Shown: positions 36,275-44,102 of the stretch, in pieces
How the letters are laid out: each line of letters starts with the position of its first letter
How positions within the stretch are numbered: the stretch's first letter is position 1
NCBI GenBank assembly: GCA_035275065.1
Contig: DATENM010000136.1
Location: 1 to 64,000 of the forward strand
From: Blastocatellia bacterium
Lineage (GTDB): Bacteria; Acidobacteriota; Blastocatellia; UBA7656
Length of the DNA stretch: 64,000 nucleotides
Direction of reading: 5' to 3'
Notes under the pieces: model-generated
What the model saw: the letters and a program-made list of their open reading frames with translations, nothing else
The model's database searches: none
What the model was told of the DNA's origin: nothing
Made by a program: the position numbers and the translations under genes

Positions 36275-37280
36275 CCAGAATTCGGTAGAGCGGCCCGGCG
36301 ATCAAGATAACCAGGGCGGCGGCGGCGCCGCCGGCCAGCACGTCAACGACATAGTGATAACGCAAATAGACGGTCGCCATGATCAAAGCGCTGCCCACTG
36401 GCAACATCAGCCAGAAGGTGCGGCGATGAAAGCGGCGCGCGTAATACAGAACCAGCAGGGTCAATTCGGTATGGCCGCTCGGAAAGCAGTCGCGGGTGAT
36501 GCCTTCGGCGCGGTCGAGCGTATCGCGCAGGCTGTGAAACAACCAGACGCCGCTGAGTGGAAAGCTCTGCGCCGCTTTGATCGCCGGCAGAAAGCGCGGC
36601 CCGGTCGCCGGCACGGCAATGTAGCCCAGATAACTAACATAAAAACCGAGAGCGACGATGAAGACCCAGAAACGAAACGGCTCGAACCACTGCTTGCGCC
36701 ACAGCACCACGCCGAGGATGAGCGGCAGAAAATAGTAAGTCGCATAGGCGAGTTGCAGGATTTCGGTTAGCGCCGGCCAGGTGAAGCGTTCGAGCCAGAC
36801 GGTCGGGTGCGCGCCGAAGAGCCGATGATCGATTGCCGCCAGCTCCGCGTCGAAGTCGCGCGGATGGATGAGCGGGATCAGGTAAGAGAGCTCTTTGTAG
36901 GTCGCAGGAATCAGCGCCACCGGATACCAGCCGTGAATGAAAGACGACGCGGCGACGCGGCGACGCGGCGACGCGGCGACGCGGCGAGAAAGAGACTGAT
37001 CCCCTTTGGCCAGCAGCAAGACGAGGCCGATGGCCAGCGCGTGCAAGGCGATGAACAGGGGCCAGAGGGGGATGCGAAAGCTGAACCCGACGACTAGCAC
37101 GGTAATGATCGTGATGTAAGCGATGACGACTTGATCCGCCGGATAGAGCAACGGCTGAGCGGGCGCGGCTGGTGTCTCGCCACCAACCTCCAGATGGTCA
37201 CTCGCTTTCTTCGTCGCCGCGTCGCCGCGTCGCCGCGTCGCCGCGTCACGCTTCCCCGCGTCGCCGCCTTGCTCAATCAC
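36231..37280 (-). CDS. PAP2-superfamily membrane phosphatase/phosphotransferase (inositol-phosphotransferase-like)
   Basis: 349 aa with about six membrane helices. PAP2 motifs: GYIAVPATGPRF before motif 1, PSGH in GITRDCFPSGHTELTLLVLYY, and RYHYVVDVLAGGAAAALV (motif 3). This wording is that of the PAP2_3 (Aur1/Ipt1-like) group acting on lipid phosphates. Two stretches are derived from the GCGGCGAC octamer element: an N-terminal segment (RDAATRRRGDAATKK, residues 11-25) and a loop (SRRVAASPRRRVAASS, about 97-112). The C-terminal tail comes from element H. The start is GTG (37280), overlapping the SDR gene's TGA. Without the repeat-derived parts the protein is a normal family member. Confidence 0.82.
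   Translation of the reverse strand: MIEQGGDAGKRDAATRRRGDAATKKASDHLEVGGETPAAPAQPLLYPADQVVIAYITIITVLVVGFSFRIPLWPLFIALHALAIGLVLLLAKGDQSLSRRVAASPRRRVAASSFIHGWYPVALIPATYKELSYLIPLIHPRDFDAELAAIDHRLFGAHPTVWLERFTWPALTEILQLAYATYYFLPLILGVVLWRKQWFEPFRFWVFIVALGFYVSYLGYIAVPATGPRFLPAIKAAQSFPLSGVWLFHSLRDTLDRAEGITRDCFPSGHTELTLLVLYYARRFHRRTFWLMLPVGSALIMATVYLRYHYVVDVLAGGAAAALVILIAGPLYRILEGQGARGWGLEKRG
36943..37251. repeat. Hairpin element I: GCGGCGAC octamer arms within the PAP2 gene
   Basis: The left arm (36943-36988) has five GCGGCGAC units; the right arm (37205-37251) has the inverted GTCGCCGC units. Both are flanked by AGAAAGAG/CTTTCTTC. The spacer is about 216 bp and is coding sequence for two membrane helices. 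Both arms are read in frame and give basic, Ala/Arg-rich segments. Unlike the other elements, the spacer here is long. Confidence 0.8.
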
Positions 37281-38272
37281 AGCCAGCCCTCGCGCTTGTA
37301 CCAGTCAATCGTTTCCCGCAAGCCTTCGTTGATGGGCACCTGCGGATTGTAGCCCAGCTCACGTTTCGCCCGCTCAATCGAACAGCCCCAGCAGCGTTCC
37401 GACAGGTCGCGCACTTTGTCGCGGTTGATGACCGGCGGCTTGCGCGTGAGCGCCGACAGGCCCTCGGCGGCCAGCGCGACGCCGAAAGCCAGCGGGCGCG
37501 GAATGGCGAGCTGACGAGCGCGACGGCCCATCATCTCGGCGATGCTTGCGGCCAGCTCGCGCATCGAATAGACCTTGTCGCTTGAGATGAAGTAAGCGCG
37601 CCCGACCGCTTGCTCGCTTTCACCCGCAAGGATGATGCCCGCCGCCAGATCGCGGGCGTGGACGAGGCTCACGCGCTTGTCATAGCGCCCGATCATCGGC
37701 ATCATGCCGCGCTCGATGGCTTTGAACAATTCGAGCAACGCGTAATCGCGCGGGCCGTAGACCGCAGGCGGCCTGACAATGGCGTAGGGCAGCAGGTCGC
37801 CGACGGCGCGCAATGCTTCTTCGCCCATCAGCTTGCTCTGCCCGTAAGGCGTGATGGGCGTCGGCGGCGCGTCTTCGTCAACCGGCGTGCCGTCGCGCGA
37901 TGGGCCGATGGCCGCGAGCGAGCTGACCAGCACAAATCGCTTGATTTGGTCGCGGTGCTTGAGCGCGGCGGCTAGCAATCGCTCGGTGCCGCGCTGATTC
38001 ACCTCGAAGTAATCCTTCGCCCGCCGCGCAAAAGTCAGGCCGGCGACGTGATAGATGGCGTCTACGCCACGGAGCGCCGCCTGCCAATCGGTGGCGTCAT
38101 CGAGGCCGCCTTCGGCGAATTCGAGACGCGGGTCTTTCAGGTAGCGAAGATTACTTGAGCGGCGCACCAGACAGCGCACCGCGCGCCCGCCTTCAAGCAG
38201 GCGGTCGACGACGTGACTGCCGACAAAACCGGTCGCGCCGGTGACCAGGACGACTCCTTGCTTGCTTGTCAT
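37277..38272 (-). CDS. NAD-dependent epimerase/dehydratase (extended SDR)
   Basis: 331 aa. Rossmann nucleotide-binding start VTGATGFVGSHVVDRLLEGG, DAIYHVAG, catalytic Ser region VLVSSLAAIGP and the YxxxK pair in ITPYGQSKLMGEEAL, then VRPPAVYGPRDYALLELF. It resembles the 3-beta-HSD/dihydroflavonol-reductase-like branch; the substrate is probably a lipid or sugar-lipid but cannot be named. It overlaps the PAP2 start codon (GTGA) and follows the M20 gene by 12 bp, so the three form one operon. Confidence 0.9.
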   Translation of the reverse strand: MTSKQGVVLVTGATGFVGSHVVDRLLEGGRAVRCLVRRSSNLRYLKDPRLEFAEGGLDDATDWQAALRGVDAIYHVAGLTFARRAKDYFEVNQRGTERLLAAALKHRDQIKRFVLVSSLAAIGPSRDGTPVDEDAPPTPITPYGQSKLMGEEALRAVGDLLPYAIVRPPAVYGPRDYALLELFKAIERGMMPMIGRYDKRVSLVHARDLAAGIILAGESEQAVGRAYFISSDKVYSMRELAASIAEMMGRRARQLAIPRPLAFGVALAAEGLSALTRKPPVINRDKVRDLSERCWGCSIERAKRELGYNPQVPINEGLRETIDWYKREGWL

Positions 38273-38284
38273 TCGATAGCGCCT

Positions 38285-39592
38285 TTACTTGGTCGCGTGG
38301 CGGTCGAGGTAATCGAGCAGCACGTTGGCCATCACCTTGACGCCGACGACCAGCGATTCTTCGTCGACGTCGAACTCGGCGGTGTGCCACGCGGCGGTGA
38401 TGCCGCGGGCGCGATTGCCGACGCCGAGGAAATAAAAGAAGCCGGGGACGATCTTTTGATACTCCGAGAAATCTTCAGCCGGCATAAACGGTTTCGGCGC
38501 GATCAGGTTCTTGTCGCCGACGACGCGCCTGAGGGTCGGCAAGGTCTCTTCGACGAGGCGCGGGTCGTTATAGGTGACCGGGTTCGAGCCGTCGAATTTC
38601 AGATCGAAGGTCGCGCCGTAGGCCGCCGTGACGTTCTGCAACGTGTCGCGCATCAACTGCTGAGCGCGCTTGCGCACCTCCTCGTTGAAGGCGCGCATGG
38701 TGCCGGTCATCTGCACTTCGTCGGCGATGATGTTGTTGCGGTCGCCGCCCTTGATGGTGCCGATGGTGATGACTAATGGTTCCAGCGGATCGATGCGCCG
38801 GCTGTGAATGGTTTGCAATGCGGTGATGCACTCGGCGGCGACGACGATGGCGTCAACGCCCATCTGCGGCTGCGCGCCGTGCGATTTCTTGCCGCGCACG
38901 GTGATCGAGATGCGATCCGACGACGCCATCGCCGGGCCGCTGTGGTAAGCGATCTGCCCGGCTTCGATGAGCGGGTTGGTGTGCAGGCCAAAGATGACCG
39001 CCGGGCGCGGATTTTCTAAAGCGCCTTCTTTAATCATCAACGCCGCGCCGCCTTCTTCGCCCGCCGGCGCGCCTTCTTCGGCGGGCTGAAAGATGAACTT
39101 GATCGTGCCGCTGATCTGGTCGCGCATCTTGGATAAAACTTCGGCGACGCCAAGCTCGACCGTCATGTGAACGTCATGGCCGCAGGCATGTTTGACGCCG
39201 GGGTTCAGCGATTTGTAAGGCACATCCATCGTCTCTAGAACCGGCAGCGCGTCCATGTCTGTGCGCACGGCGACGACCGGGCCAGGCTTCGCGCCTTTGA
39301 GCAAAGCCACAACGCCGTGACGCCCGACGCCGGTTTTCACTTCGTCGAGCCCGAGGGCGCGCAAGCGTTCAGCGACGACGCGCGCCGTGCGCTCTTCGCG
39401 ATTCGATAGCTCGGGATGCATATGAAAATCGCGGCGGCATTCGACCAGACGGGCGCGCAAGCCTTCGGCGGCCTGGGCAATCTGCTGATCGCGCGTCGCC
39501 GTCGGCGCGATGGCTTTCGGTCGCTGTGCCGCCGGCACGACCAGTGCGGCGACAAGCAACAGGATGATGGCAGTAATCAATTTTGGCTTCAT
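38285..39592 (-). CDS. M20D-type exported amidohydrolase
   Basis: 435 aa from the ATG at 39592, chosen for its Shine-Dalgarno (GGAG, six bases upstream) and clean signal peptide (KLITAIILLLVAALVVPAAQ). Metal ligands of the M20D (amino-acid amidohydrolase) family are present: VRTDMDALPV, VKHACGHDVHMTVEL, FIFQPAEEGAPAGEE, IFGLHTNP, and a C-terminal HTAEFDVDEESL. Likely cleaves N-acyl amino acids or similar amides in the periplasm. First gene of the M20-SDR-PAP2 operon. Confidence 0.92.
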   Translation of the reverse strand: MKPKLITAIILLLVAALVVPAAQRPKAIAPTATRDQQIAQAAEGLRARLVECRRDFHMHPELSNREERTARVVAERLRALGLDEVKTGVGRHGVVALLKGAKPGPVVAVRTDMDALPVLETMDVPYKSLNPGVKHACGHDVHMTVELGVAEVLSKMRDQISGTIKFIFQPAEEGAPAGEEGGAALMIKEGALENPRPAVIFGLHTNPLIEAGQIAYHSGPAMASSDRISITVRGKKSHGAQPQMGVDAIVVAAECITALQTIHSRRIDPLEPLVITIGTIKGGDRNNIIADEVQMTGTMRAFNEEVRKRAQQLMRDTLQNVTAAYGATFDLKFDGSNPVTYNDPRLVEETLPTLRRVVGDKNLIAPKPFMPAEDFSEYQKIVPGFFYFLGVGNRARGITAAWHTAEFDVDEESLVVGVKVMANVLLDYLDRHATK

Positions 39593-39693
39593 GGTTTTCT
39601 CCGATGAATTGCAAGCGAGCGATTGACGAGCAAAGGCAGGATAGGAGTTGCGTTGTGACTTGGTCAAGCCACGGAGCGACGCGGCGCCTCTCC

Positions 39694-40344
39694 TTACCAG
39701 CCAAAGCGCGCGAAGTAGAAAGTATAAAAAATAATCCAGATCACCGCGAGAATCAGGAATTCGATGCCGGTGCGGTGGCCGGTCAGCGGCTCGATGAGGC
39801 GGGCGATGGCGCTAGACAGCAGGGCGCTGAGGGCGAAACGGAACCAGCGCGCCGGCATCGAAATCAATAAGAAGGTGAACAGGTCGCCGCCGCGCCGGCC
39901 CCATTCGACGGCATAGATTTTATAGGGGATGCCTTTGAGCGGGCCGAATAGCACAGCCAGCAGTCCGCGCTCGTCCACTTGCCCGGCGACGCGTTCGAGC
40001 AGGTGCGCGTTGATTCCCGGTATGTGCTGAAGAAAAGCGCGCGCCGTTTCCGGCGCGGCGTCAGCGAGCATGGCCATCAGCGCGCCGCCGACGAGCGCCC
40101 CGGCGAGCGCCGCAATCGTCGCCTTCATCGCCGCGCGCAGCGAGCGCGTGGCCACCCAGCTCAACAGCACGTCCGGCACGATGAAGAAGGCGGTCGCTTC
40201 GCCAAGCCCCCAGAGGCAGGCAATCATGAGCAGTAAATGGCCTGTGGCGAAGCGGTCGAAGCGCCCGCCGCGCCCGTTGTCGTCGTTTGCCGCTGAGGTT
40301 CGTTCGAATGAGCGGTGATTGGCGGTGGAAGTCGGCCCCGTCAT
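39694..40344 (-). CDS. Small polytopic membrane protein, DedA/VTT-like
   Basis: 216 aa. After a polar ~30-residue start come four or five helices (HLLLMIACLWGLGEATAFFIVPDVLLSW, AALAGALVGGALMAML, LFTFLLISMPARWFRFALSAL, FLILAVIWIIFYTFYFARF). FGPLKGIPYKIYAVEWG is the most distinctive segment and resembles the re-entrant motif of VTT/DedA-like proteins (YqaA group). Such proteins may act as lipid scramblases; here that is inference. It follows the GNAT gene at 12 bp spacing but in the same direction upstream, so co-transcription is possible. Confidence 0.6.
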   Translation of the reverse strand: MTGPTSTANHRSFERTSAANDDNGRGGRFDRFATGHLLLMIACLWGLGEATAFFIVPDVLLSWVATRSLRAAMKATIAALAGALVGGALMAMLADAAPETARAFLQHIPGINAHLLERVAGQVDERGLLAVLFGPLKGIPYKIYAVEWGRRGGDLFTFLLISMPARWFRFALSALLSSAIARLIEPLTGHRTGIEFLILAVIWIIFYTFYFARFGW

Positions 40345-40356
40345 GCGAGGATGACT

Positions 40357-41259
40357 TTAGCAGATTTTCTGGCGGAGGAATATCGTCTCGAAAATGCCGG
40401 CGGGCTTGAACCCGGCGCGGCAGTAAAAGTCATGCACGGCGGATTTGTTTTCGTTGACCAGCACGCAGACCGCGCGGCTGCGAATTAAAAAAGCCTGCGT
40501 CAGTTGCGACAGGCAACGTTTGCCATAACCTTTGCCGCGCTCTTCGGTGGCTACCCACATGCCTTCAAGATAAGTGACCTCCGGCGCATCGCTGACAATA
40601 TCGATCTTGAAGATCAGGCGGCCGGCTTCGATCCATACCCATGTCATCTGGCGGTCGATGCGGCGCAGGCAGCGCTGACGAAAGGCTTCGGGGTCTTGCT
40701 GCAAAGGGTCTTCGCCGCTCTCTTCCAAAACCATCTGCGCGTGCACCGGAATGATGAGATCGAGGTCGACAGGCGTCGCCAGTCGCAGCCCGGCGATGGG
40801 CTCGCGCACGGCGACCGGCCAGCGCTGCTCGAACAAGCGCTCGCGGGCGACCTGTCGCGCCGCCGCGCCGCCCGCCGCGTAGAAGTACCAGAAGGACTGC
40901 ACATCTTCATGATGGCCGAGCAGCATATAGGCTCCCGGGCACTGCTGCGCCAGCCGCGCGAAGGCTGCGGTGGCGGCTTCGCTGCGCGCTTCAAACAGCA
41001 AGTGATGGCCGATCAGCGCCACGCCTTGCAGCGCGCCCTGCTCGTCGCGGCAGGCGTAAAATGTGCCGCGATTGTGCGAGCTGACCAGGCCGTTGCTGCG
41101 GATGAAGCCGAGCAGCCCGAAGGTGCGGTCGGGTCGCTGGCTGAGAAAGCCGAGGACTTCGGCTTCTTCTTCGGCGGTCAGCTTGCTGGTGCGCAAGGTT
41201 GCAGCGTTGGGCGCCGCGGCGAGCGCGCTGATCGCTTTAAACTGGAACTGTGAACGCAT
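40357..41259 (-). CDS. GNAT-family N-acetyltransferase with DUF4081-like N-domain
   Basis: 300 aa from the ATG at 41259 (an ATG at 41394 in frame is possible). The N-terminal half (EVLGFLSQRPDRTFGLLGFIRSNGL, GVALIGHHLLFEA) resembles DUF4081; the C-terminal half is a GNAT fold with the acetyl-CoA loop VATEERGKGYGKRCLSQLTQAFL and the NENKSAVHDFYCRAGF signature. Substrate unknown. An unusual composition of two tandem GNAT-like halves is common in this group. Confidence 0.8.
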   Translation of the reverse strand: MRSQFQFKAISALAAAPNAATLRTSKLTAEEEAEVLGFLSQRPDRTFGLLGFIRSNGLVSSHNRGTFYACRDEQGALQGVALIGHHLLFEARSEAATAAFARLAQQCPGAYMLLGHHEDVQSFWYFYAAGGAAARQVARERLFEQRWPVAVREPIAGLRLATPVDLDLIIPVHAQMVLEESGEDPLQQDPEAFRQRCLRRIDRQMTWVWIEAGRLIFKIDIVSDAPEVTYLEGMWVATEERGKGYGKRCLSQLTQAFLIRSRAVCVLVNENKSAVHDFYCRAGFKPAGIFETIFLRQKIC

Positions 41260-41557
41260 AATGGACGCTTCCCTTTGTCCGATCAAACCGAGTACTGCTC
41301 TTGCGTTCGTCCGTGGTCGCGGCCTGCGCCACGGCTGCACACGGTAACCCAGCGACGCGTAGGACAACAATCGCTGTGCCAGGGGATGACCCATGATGTT
41401 CAGCGCGCCAAAGGCGCGGCGGGGGCTTTATCGGTGGTAGTTTAGCCAGCCACCGCGGCTCATCAAAGCTATCGCTCCAGTCCGTCAAAATGAATGAAGC
41501 GGGCGGGCATTCTGACCGTCGCGCGGCGCGGGCGTCGGCAGGCGATAGGCGGCGGAG

Positions 41558-42253
41558 CTACAGTTCTCTCAAAGCGCGCACGGCGTCTTCGAGCGTGTGG
41601 ATAATCTGCTGGCGGTTGCCGCTCAGGCGCAGCGGCTCGCCCAGGCGAATCTCGCAGAAGAAGGGCACAGGGATAATCTCGCCTTTCGGCAAGCTGCGGC
41701 CCATGTTGGCCAGATAAGCCGGCACCACCGGAACCTCTGGCAGCTTCGCCACCAGGTGGGCAATGCCTGAGCGGAAAGGGCCGATCTCCTGGCCGCTGCC
41801 GCGTGTTCCTTCGGGAAAGATGAGCAGCGAGTCGCCTGCGGCGAGCGCTTGCTGCATGCGCTCCAGCGGATTGTTCTCGGCGGTGATGCCGCGGCGGGCG
41901 ATGGGCAGAATGTTGAAGAAGGTTTTGGTAAGCAGCGACACCAGCCGGTTACGCTCGAAGTAGTCAGCGGCGGCGACCGGTCGGATGCGGCGCAACCGCG
42001 TCAGGCTGAACAGCGACAGCAGCGAGATGGTGTCGAGGTGGCTCGAATGATTGGCGACGAGAATGAACTGGCCGTCGCGCGGCAGATGCTCGCGCCCGCG
42101 CACCCGCAGGCCGATGAACAAGGTCATAAACGGCTTGACCAGCAGGGCGAAGAGGATGATCTGCGTCAGGTCGCGCGCGCTCCATCGCCGTGACGCCGTC
42201 AGTTTGTTGTCGGTTGAATCCTTCACCGTCTTGCTTGCGGTCCCGCTCGCCAT
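41558..42253 (-). CDS. plsC: 1-acyl-sn-glycerol-3-phosphate acyltransferase
   Basis: 231 aa. Acyltransferase motif I VANHSSHLDTISLL (Hx4D, with HSSHLD), motif III LLIFPEGTRGSGQE and motif IV VVPAYLANMGRSLPKG. Makes phosphatidate by acylating lysophosphatidate at the inner membrane; one N-terminal amphipathic or membrane helix (TQIILFALLVKPFMTLFIGL). Lies 14 bp downstream of the CdsA-like gene on the same strand, so it belongs to the phospholipid operon ynbA-like, cdsA-like, plsC. Confidence 0.92.
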   Translation of the reverse strand: MASGTASKTVKDSTDNKLTASRRWSARDLTQIILFALLVKPFMTLFIGLRVRGREHLPRDGQFILVANHSSHLDTISLLSLFSLTRLRRIRPVAAADYFERNRLVSLLTKTFFNILPIARRGITAENNPLERMQQALAAGDSLLIFPEGTRGSGQEIGPFRSGIAHLVAKLPEVPVVPAYLANMGRSLPKGEIIPVPFFCEIRLGEPLRLSGNRQQIIHTLEDAVRALREL

Positions 42254-42267
42254 AGGCTTCTGGTCCC

Positions 42268-43221
42268 TTAACCCCAGTAGTGAAAATAGCGCACGTAGTG
42301 AAAGAAGAACGGCGCGGCATAACAGAGCGAATCAACGCGGTCGAGCATGCCGCCGTGGCCGGGAATGGCGGCGCCGAAATCTTTGACGCCAAAGTCGCGC
42401 TTGACGGCGCTCATCACCGCGCCGCCGCAAAAGCCCGCGACCGTGATAATCAGCGATACCAGCAGCGTCTCGATCACGGTGAAGGGCGTCAGGAAGCGGA
42501 TCAGCAGGCTCAACCCCATCACTGAAAAGACGCCGCCCAGGAAGCCTTCCCATGTCTTGTTCGGGCTGACCGCCGGGATGATCTTATGGCGGCCGATGGT
42601 CTTGCCCCAGACGTATTGCAGCACATCGCTCATCTCGACGACGAAGACCAGAAATAGCACCAGCATGCGCCCGTTGACCAGGGTGTCGTCAATCTGCGGC
42701 ACCGTCAGCAGGAACGCCATGTGGCTGAGGCCGAAGACAAAGATCATCAGCCCCCATTGAATCTGCGACGCCGAGGCGACAAAGCCCGTCGTCTCTTTTG
42801 CCAGCACCATGCGGACGGGCAGCGCCAGCATCATGTAGACCGGGATGAAGACGATGAACATGCCGTACCAGCCCACGCCGATCCAGAGGTATTGCACAGG
42901 AATGGCCAGGAAGGTGAAGACTAGCGCGTGATGATCTGCCGGGCGAGTCTTGAGCAGCGTGACGTATTCTTTCATCGCCCAGAAGCTCATGAAGGCGAAG
43001 AAGACCAGCGACAGCCGGTTGCTGACGACGATGGCGGCAAAGAAGACCGCCGCCATCACCCACCAGGCTTTGACGCGCGCCGCAAGCTCCGTGAAGTCGG
43101 CTTGCGGGCGGGCGCGCTTGAGCGCCGCAACGGCGACCGAAGCGACGACCAGCACGCCTAAAACCAGCAGGCCCATCTGCGTGACCGGCGAGAGGCCCTT
43201 GATCGTCGCCGCAAGATTCAT
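42268..43221 (-). CDS. Phosphatidate cytidylyltransferase (CdsA/YnbB-like)
   Basis: 317 aa from the ATG at 43221 (GGAGG eight bases upstream). About eight membrane helices and the family signature spread over VSPNKTWEGFLGG, SAVKRDFGVKDFGAAIPGHGGMLDRVDSL (in blocks; the S-x-xKRxxxxKDxxxxxPGHGGxxDRxD consensus is complete). Converts phosphatidate and CTP to CDP-diacylglycerol. The stop of the YnbA-like gene lies 4 bp upstream, so the pair resembles E. coli ynbA-ynbB, where YnbB is a CdsA homologue; this may be a dedicated rather than the housekeeping enzyme. Confidence 0.9.
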   Translation of the reverse strand: MNLAATIKGLSPVTQMGLLVLGVLVVASVAVAALKRARPQADFTELAARVKAWWVMAAVFFAAIVVSNRLSLVFFAFMSFWAMKEYVTLLKTRPADHHALVFTFLAIPVQYLWIGVGWYGMFIVFIPVYMMLALPVRMVLAKETTGFVASASQIQWGLMIFVFGLSHMAFLLTVPQIDDTLVNGRMLVLFLVFVVEMSDVLQYVWGKTIGRHKIIPAVSPNKTWEGFLGGVFSVMGLSLLIRFLTPFTVIETLLVSLIITVAGFCGGAVMSAVKRDFGVKDFGAAIPGHGGMLDRVDSLCYAAPFFFHYVRYFHYWG

Positions 43222-43225
43222 TCGC

Positions 43226-43852
43226 TCAACCTCCGCTCGCTTTCGCTTTCGCCAGTTCCGCAAGCGCCCGTCGAAGCCGGTTCCAGCAGGTGACGAGCGT
43301 AAGCAGCGCCGCCACCGCGAACACCCACGGCCACGCCGAGAGTGCCGCCGGCGCGATAAAAGTGATTAAGCCGAGCGCGCCGACGACGAAGGCGCGGTCG
43401 CTTTTGCCCATCGGCCCATCGTAGCGCCGCGACGCGCCGAGCGCGCGACTCGTAACGCCGCAGAATTCTGTCAGCACCGCGCCGATGGCGAAAGCAATCA
43501 CCGGCCAGCGCCCCGGTTCAAAGACGAACGCCAGCGGCAGATACAATCCGAGGTCAGAGAGCGCGTCGCCCAGCTCATTCAAAACGGCGCCGAGGTTCGA
43601 AGCCATCCCTAGCTCGCGCGCCATCATGCCGTCAATGGCGTTCAGCGCCATGCGCGCAAAGAGCCACGCCGGCAGCAGCAACAGCAGCCAGGGGTGTTTG
43701 CCCGCCTGCGACACCGCCGCGCCGACCGCAATCGAGCCGACGAGCGCCGCGAGCGTCACGGCATTCGGCGTCAGACCGATGGCCGCAAGTCCGCGCATCA
43801 ACGGGCGCAGCAGGTTTTGAAATCGCGGTTTGAAATCGTAGACCGAAGGCAT
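43226..43852 (-). CDS. CDP-alcohol phosphatidyltransferase, YnbA-like
   Basis: 208 aa. Membrane enzyme transferring a phosphatidyl group from CDP-diacylglycerol to an alcohol. The CDP-OH-P motif is present with two exchanges: NAIDGMMAR (Asn71 at the first Asp position, Asp74, Gly75, Ala78, Arg79), Gly88, Asn92 at the third Asp position and Asp96. From memory E. coli YnbA has the same NALDGMLAR...LNETGD pattern, so this appears to be a subfamily trait rather than decay. Five or six helices, with PMGKSDRAFVVG in the C-terminal half, also as in YnbA. Head-group alcohol unknown. Element J lies in the probable 5' UTR. Confidence 0.85.
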   Translation of the reverse strand: MPSVYDFKPRFQNLLRPLMRGLAAIGLTPNAVTLAALVGSIAVGAAVSQAGKHPWLLLLLPAWLFARMALNAIDGMMARELGMASNLGAVLNELGDALSDLGLYLPLAFVFEPGRWPVIAFAIGAVLTEFCGVTSRALGASRRYDGPMGKSDRAFVVGALGLITFIAPAALSAWPWVFAVAALLTLVTCWNRLRRALAELAKAKASGG

Positions 43853-43860
43853 AGTTGATT

Positions 43861-43967
43861 AGTGACAAGTGACAAGTGACGAGTGACAAGAGAAACTGCA
43901 TAGGCTAAAGATTGCCAGAGTGACGCAGTAACAACGTCTTGTCACTCGTCACTTGTCACTTGTCACT
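43861..43967. repeat. Hairpin element J: perfect GTGACAA heptamer arms
   Basis: The left arm 43861-43890 (GTGACAA GTGACAA GTGACGA GTGACAA) and right arm 43938-43967 are perfect inverted copies, 30 of 30 bases including the single variant unit. The spacer is 47 bp. It sits between a TATAAT box (43993-43998) and the ynbA-like start codon (8 bp away), so it would be transcribed in the 5' UTR; no Shine-Dalgarno precedes that ATG. Confidence 0.92.
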
Positions 43968-43992
43968 TTCCCTGGGGCTATGCGCGGGGGCG

Positions 43993-43998
43993 ATTATA
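43993..43998 (-). promoter_or_regulatory. -10 box of the ynbA-like operon promoter
   Basis: A perfect TATAAT on the minus strand, about 140 bp upstream of the ynbA-like start. No good -35 hexamer is visible at 16-18 bp. The transcript would begin with hairpin element J. Confidence 0.5.
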
Positions 43999-44040
43999 AC
44001 ACGCGCCACGGCGATTGCCATACGAATGAAAAATGCAAAA

Positions 44041-44070
44041 CGGGCGCGAGGGGGACTTCCCTCGCGCCCG
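44041..44070 (-). terminator. Rho-independent terminator of the peroxidase gene
   Basis: CGGGCGCGAGGG (44041-44052) and CCCTCGCGCCCG (44059-44070) form a perfect 12-bp stem with a 6-nt loop. On the minus strand it is followed by TTTTGCATTTTTCATT. It lies 32 bp after the peroxidase stop codon. Confidence 0.82.
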
Positions 44071-44102
44071 CATCTACCCGGCACTGCCCTGGCGTAGGCC
44101 GC

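Noticed and set aside
36956..36988. Reading the GCGGCGAC run as a simple assembly artefact
   Set aside because: It has a matching inverted copy 216 bp away with shared flanks, like the other elements, and keeps the PAP2 frame open; an artefact would be unlikely to do both.
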